The position numbers and the translations under genes are program-made. 8,745 nucleotides of DNA from Candidatus Moraniibacteriota bacterium. Its GTDB lineage: Bacteria; Patescibacteriota; Minisyncoccia; Moranbacterales; UBA1568. A model generated the notes under the pieces. The model worked only from the letters and a program-made list of their open reading frames with translations. It was not told where the DNA came from and searched no databases. The DNA lies in assembly GCA_023261685.1 (NCBI GenBank), contig JAHFOM010000035.1:1-8745 (forward strand). Reading direction: 5' to 3'. Below, one piece after another: positions 5,632 through 8,745 of this stretch. How positions within the stretch are numbered: position 1 is the stretch's first letter; the number at the start of each line of letters is the position of its first letter.

Positions 5632-6660
5632 ATGCGCAAGCTGATTCTTTTCACTCTCATCATCGTCGGAATCTTCGTCTTCACTGCGGGAAGAGGAGAT
5701 GGTTTTTTGGCACGGGGTGAAAATATCCGCACTTTTTTTACAGGAGAAAAAGGTCGGTTTGCGGAAGTGCTCGGCGCAACAGATCAGGAAACAATAGTGC
5801 CGTTCGTATCTGAGGACCGTGCTTTGACGGCAGGCTTTCGTCCGGAGTTGAAACCGTATGCGCCGGGTCTCTCTATCGTTACGGCGCACGCGTCCATTAT
5901 TTTGGATGCGGATTCTGGCAGAGTGCTGTATGAGAATTCCGCTGATGAGCGTCGGCAGATCGCTTCGCTGACCAAGTTGTTTACGGCGACGCTGGTCATT
6001 GAAAGAGTGAAGAATCTCGATGAGTGGGTGACCATCGATGAAGAAGCCGTGTATGCTGAAGGCACACGGGTCGGCTGTCCGCGATCGGGTTTTTGCAACG
6101 GAGTACGCTTGAGCATAGGAGAGCAAGTGAGTGTGCGCGATCTTTTGAAGGCCGCTCTTATGAATAGCGCCAATGATGCCGCTATCGCGCTTGGCAAGCA
6201 TATCGGCGGGACACAGGAAGGTTTTGCCAGGATTATGAATGCCCGTGCCAAAGAGCTTGGTCTTCAGAATACGCATTTTTGCACGCCTTCCGGACTGGAG
6301 CCCGACGGGAGGGAGAAGGAGTGCTATTCTTCCGCGCGCGATGTGGCGCTGATTACGGCGCATGCCCTTAAGTATGATATCCTTTGGGATACGATGCGTA
6401 TGGAAAAAACATTTATTACTTCGCGTGACGGGCAACGGAGTCACGAGATTTTCAATACCGATGAATTGCTCGGGCAGTTTCCTCACTTGATTGGAACGAA
6501 AACTGGTTTTACCCCGCTTGCCGGCTATTCGCTTCTGGCAGTGGCTGCCGATCAGAGTCAGAATCACAAGGTAGTTGCTGTCCTTCTTGATGACCCGTAT
6601 CGCTGGCAGAATATCCGTTCGATGTTCGATTGGAGTTTTCAGGCAGTTGATTGGAGATAA
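5632..6660 (+). CDS. Serine-type D-Ala-D-Ala carboxypeptidase (peptidase S11, DacA-like)
   Basis: A 342-residue exported penicillin-binding protein that removes the terminal D-Ala from peptidoglycan stem peptides, limiting cross-linking. A hydrophobic N-terminal segment (residues 3-19) after MRK serves as a signal sequence or anchor. All three active-site motifs are present: SLTK (Ser112, Lys115), SAN (179-181) and KTG (290-292), in the normal order. The catalytic domain spans about 83-325; there is an N-terminal stretch of some 60 residues before it, and no long C-terminal PBP5-type beta domain. Four cysteines in the exported part stand out: Cys149 and Cys155 in a short insertion (CPRSGFC), and Cys217 and Cys231 around the TPSGLEPDG loop, possible disulfide pairs. 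The gap after scpB is only 14 bases and has no Shine-Dalgarno sequence, so it may ride on the scpAB transcript. Confidence 0.93.
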   Translation: MRKLILFTLIIVGIFVFTAGRGDGFLARGENIRTFFTGEKGRFAEVLGATDQETIVPFVSEDRALTAGFRPELKPYAPGLSIVTAHASIILDADSGRVLYENSADERRQIASLTKLFTATLVIERVKNLDEWVTIDEEAVYAEGTRVGCPRSGFCNGVRLSIGEQVSVRDLLKAALMNSANDAAIALGKHIGGTQEGFARIMNARAKELGLQNTHFCTPSGLEPDGREKECYSSARDVALITAHALKYDILWDTMRMEKTFITSRDGQRSHEIFNTDELLGQFPHLIGTKTGFTPLAGYSLLAVAADQSQNHKVVAVLLDDPYRWQNIRSMFDWSFQAVDWR

Positions 6661-6665
6661 CACGC

Positions 6666-6758
6666 TACGAAGTACAAATATAAGTATAAATATACGAATG
6701 AAGTACAGAAGTCAACAAAGCAGGATTTGTATATTTGTAAAAAGATTCGTAATTTGTA
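6666..6758 (+). repeat. AT-rich spacer with interleaved TACGAAT/TACAAAT inverted repeats
   Basis: The 121-base gap between the carboxypeptidase and mraY is almost all A and T. TACAAATAT (6673-6681) is complementary to ATATTTGTA (6731-6739), TACGAAT (6693-6699) to ATTCGTA (6745-6751), and ATTTGTA recurs at 6752-6758. GAAGTACA occurs twice (6669-6676, 6700-6707). The two complementary pairs interleave, so as RNA they would form a pseudoknot rather than one hairpin. Similar TACGAAT-rich spacers are, from memory, common in CPR genomes. No clear promoter is identified in it. Confidence 0.5.
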
Positions 6759-6781
6759 GGAGAAATAATTTTGAATAATAT

Positions 6782-7903
6782 ATGGAAACACAGATTGCTC
6801 AGATACAGAGTATCCCTCTCGTTATCAACGCTCTCAAGGTACTCGTCACGGGGTTGCTCGGATTTCTCTTGGCGTTTTTTCTGACACCGCTGTGGACGCA
6901 TATCCTGTACAAATATAAGATCGGTATCAGAATCAAAGAACATTCCGTTAATGGTGAAAAGCTCTCCGTGGTGAGTACCTTGCATGCGTCCAAGGCGGGT
7001 ACACCGACGATGGGCGGAGTCATCGTCTGGGTCGCCGTATTGCTACTCGCCCTGCTTTCGCACTACGTCTTTCCCTACATCGCGGAGTGGACAGATACGA
7101 ATTTTATCGCGCGATTAGATTTTTTCAAGCGTTCCCAAGTGTGGCTGCCACTTTTCGTTTTGGTGACGGCGGGTATGCTCGGATTGCTCGACGATTATAT
7201 GAGCGTGCGGGGCAAGGGGACGAACAAGGGCGGAGGAATGCGCTTTGCGTTTCGTTTTTGGTGGTTGTTCGTTATCGCCTGTGCCGGCGCATGGTGGTTT
7301 TATTCAAAACTGGGATGGGATCAGATCCATATTCCTGCAGTGGGTGATTTTTCTATCGGCTGGTGGTATATCCCGCTGTTTATTTTTGTCATTCTTTTTT
7401 CGGCCATATCTTCCAATGAAACGGATGGATTGGATGGATTGAATGGCGGCGTACTTTTGACAGCGTTCAGCTCATTCACGCTGATCGCCTTTATGCAGAA
7501 CTGGATGGATTTGGCGGCGCTGTGCGCGGCAATTTCCGGCGCGCTTCTGGCATTCCTCTGGTTCAATATCTATCCGGCGCGCTTTTTTATGGGTGATACC
7601 GGCGCCATCGCGCTTGGCACGACGCTCGGCGTAGTGGCAATGTTGACCAATTCAGCCCTCGCGCTGTTCGTTATTGTGTTTATCTACATCCTCGAATCAG
7701 GCAGTGTCGCCATCCAGCTGACCAGCAAGAAATTTTTTGGACGCAAGGTTTTTCTCGCGGCGCCGCTCCATCATCATTTCGAAGCCAAGGGTTGGCCGGA
7801 ACCGAAGATCGTGATGCGAGCGTGGATCTTTACGGCGTTGACGGCGCTTATCGGAGTGATGATAGGCATTCTCGGTATGGGGACCGCCGGTTTTGGCAAG
7901 TAA
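6782..7903 (+). CDS. mraY: Phospho-N-acetylmuramoyl-pentapeptide transferase
   Basis: A 373-residue polytopic inner-membrane enzyme that transfers phospho-MurNAc-pentapeptide from UDP to undecaprenyl phosphate, giving lipid I, the first membrane step of peptidoglycan synthesis. Motifs in order: HASKAGTPTMGG (68-79), LLDDY with Asp137/Asp138, SNETDGLDGLNGG (211-223, Mg-binding region; the usual family form is NAVNLTDGLDGLAGG), FFMGDTGAIALG (268-279) and the MraY-specific APLHHHFEAKGWPEPKIV (327-344). The triple-His motif separates it from WecA/TagO relatives. Around ten hydrophobic segments are visible. The ATG has an in-frame TAA six bases upstream, which fixes the start; AGGAG at 6758-6762 is 19 bases upstream, too far for a standard ribosome site. 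Its usual mur/fts cluster neighbours are absent; it is flanked by a carboxypeptidase gene and pgk instead. Confidence 0.97.
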   Translation: METQIAQIQSIPLVINALKVLVTGLLGFLLAFFLTPLWTHILYKYKIGIRIKEHSVNGEKLSVVSTLHASKAGTPTMGGVIVWVAVLLLALLSHYVFPYIAEWTDTNFIARLDFFKRSQVWLPLFVLVTAGMLGLLDDYMSVRGKGTNKGGGMRFAFRFWWLFVIACAGAWWFYSKLGWDQIHIPAVGDFSIGWWYIPLFIFVILFSAISSNETDGLDGLNGGVLLTAFSSFTLIAFMQNWMDLAALCAAISGALLAFLWFNIYPARFFMGDTGAIALGTTLGVVAMLTNSALALFVIVFIYILESGSVAIQLTSKKFFGRKVFLAAPLHHHFEAKGWPEPKIVMRAWIFTALTALIGVMIGILGMGTAGFGK

Positions 7904-7933
7904 AGGGATTATTATTCAAAAAAGAGCACGTCT

Positions 7934-8745
7934 ATGGAATTGAGAAATATCGACGAAGCTCCATTCGAAAATGCGCGGGTGCTCGTGCGGGTGGATTTCA
8001 ATGTGGAGCTTGATCAAGTGGCAGAGGTTCAAGAGCACTTCCGTTTTGATATCGCTAAGAAAACCATCGATTACATCGCTTCGTTTTCGGGTGTTAAAAT
8101 CGCTCTGTTAACGCATTTCGGCCGTCCGACAGGCAAAGACGAGCACTGTTCCGTGAGGCAGATCATTTCCGCCGTGGAGCGGGCACTCGGTCGCACAGTT
8201 ATTTTTGTGCCTGATTGTATCGGGGAAGCGGTCACGGCGGCGCTCACTACGTTGCCAAAAGATGCGGTGCTGTTGCTCGAAAACGTGCGCTTCTATCCCG
8301 GAGAAGAAGCCAACGATGAAGCATTCGCTCAAGCGCTTGCCAAGCCTTTTTCAGCGTTCGTCAATGAGGCTTTTAGTGTCTGTCATCGTGCGCATGCTTC
8401 GATGGTCGGCGTACCGAAGCTGTTGCCATCGTACGCGGGACTCCGTTTACTGGAAGAAGTGGAACAGCTTGATCGTATCCGTTTTTCGCCGAAGCACCCC
8501 GCTATCGCTCTTATCGGCGGAGCCAAAATCGAAACAAAATTGCCGTTGATCCGGGAGTTTGAAGAAACCTATGATGCTATCCTGGTCGGTGGCAAGGTGG
8601 CCAACGAAGCAATCGATAACAAAATAATGTTCTCTGAGAAAGTGCTCCTCCCGAAAGACTTTGTTTCCTCGGAACGTCTCGATATCGGTCCCAATACGGT
8701 GGCATACTATACCCAGATCATTAAGATAGCAAAAACAATCGTTTG
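7934..8745 (+). CDS. pgk: Phosphoglycerate kinase, N-terminal part (3' end outside window)
   Basis: Transfers a phosphate from 1,3-bisphosphoglycerate to ADP in glycolysis, cytoplasmic. 270 codons are visible of a protein usually near 400; the frame is open to the window edge. N-domain signatures: VLVRVDFNV (16-24), HFRFD (35-39), THFGRP (60-65, usual SHLGRP), LLLENVRFYPGEEAND, and FVNEAFSVCHRAHASMVGVP (usual YVNDAFGTAHRAHAS). The hinge and start of the nucleotide domain follow with ALIGGAKIETKLPLI and ILVGGKVANEA, where most bacterial enzymes read GGAKVSDK and GGGMA. These differences are probably lineage-specific divergence; the substrate-binding Asp21, Asn23, Arg37 and the His61/Arg64 positions are kept. 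The start ATG 7934 lies 30 bases after mraY with no good Shine-Dalgarno sequence; co-transcription with mraY is likely but not shown. Confidence 0.95.
   Translation, partial: MELRNIDEAPFENARVLVRVDFNVELDQVAEVQEHFRFDIAKKTIDYIASFSGVKIALLTHFGRPTGKDEHCSVRQIISAVERALGRTVIFVPDCIGEAVTAALTTLPKDAVLLLENVRFYPGEEANDEAFAQALAKPFSAFVNEAFSVCHRAHASMVGVPKLLPSYAGLRLLEEVEQLDRIRFSPKHPAIALIGGAKIETKLPLIREFEETYDAILVGGKVANEAIDNKIMFSEKVLLPKDFVSSERLDIGPNTVAYYTQIIKIAKTIV

Noticed and set aside
5614..6663. 349-residue minus-strand open frame covering the whole carboxypeptidase gene
   Set aside because: It is the antisense shadow of a gene with complete SLTK/SAN/KTG motifs; its translation is rich in Arg, His and Ser with no recognisable domain.
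1..8745. UGA recoded to glycine as in Gracilibacteria/Absconditabacteria
   Set aside because: The transporter ends naturally at TGA (4220-4222), and reading through it would run into the scpA promoter; no conserved motif needs an in-frame TGA.

Overview
The window looks like an ordinary chromosomal stretch of a Candidate Phyla Radiation bacterium (Candidatus Patescibacteria, probably a Parcubacteria-type lineage). This is inferred from the style of the proteins: a divergent phosphoglycerate kinase, a membrane-anchored Ada-like mini-domain protein, a short ScpA/ScpB pair, a CTP synthase with a GLCYGMQ nucleophile elbow, and start codons with almost no Shine-Dalgarno sequence at normal spacing. 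No 16S gene is present, so the placement is provisional. TGA ends the transporter gene at its expected place, so the code is standard (table 11), not the UGA-glycine code of Gracilibacteria/Absconditabacteria.

Layout from left to right: the C-terminal two thirds of pyrG (1-1137); a small DUF6624-like gene (1142-1690); a 487-base stretch without a convincing protein gene (1691-2177), dense in inverted repeats, which I read as an unrecognised structured RNA ending at a bidirectional terminator (2126-2162); rpmA (bL27) on the minus strand; a promoter region where rpmA and a small membrane-anchored Ada-like gene fire across each other (2493-2554); a 12-TM MFS transporter (3044-4222); a strong sigma70 promoter (4251-4279) driving scpA-scpB; a D-alanyl-D-alanine carboxypeptidase (5632-6660); an AT-rich repetitive spacer; mraY (6782-7903); and the 5' part of pgk (7934 to the window end).

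The genes are mostly housekeeping: nucleotide synthesis (PyrG), translation (bL27), chromosome condensation (ScpAB, partners of SMC), peptidoglycan synthesis and trimming (MraY, DacA) and glycolysis (Pgk). MraY and the carboxypeptidase being neighbours fits a cell that makes its own peptidoglycan.

No mobile element, CRISPR array, tRNA or rRNA was seen. The most unusual items are the structured intergenic region at about 1756-2101, the overlapping face-to-face promoters at 2516-2532, and two short repetitive intergenic tracts (5598-5620 and 6666-6758).
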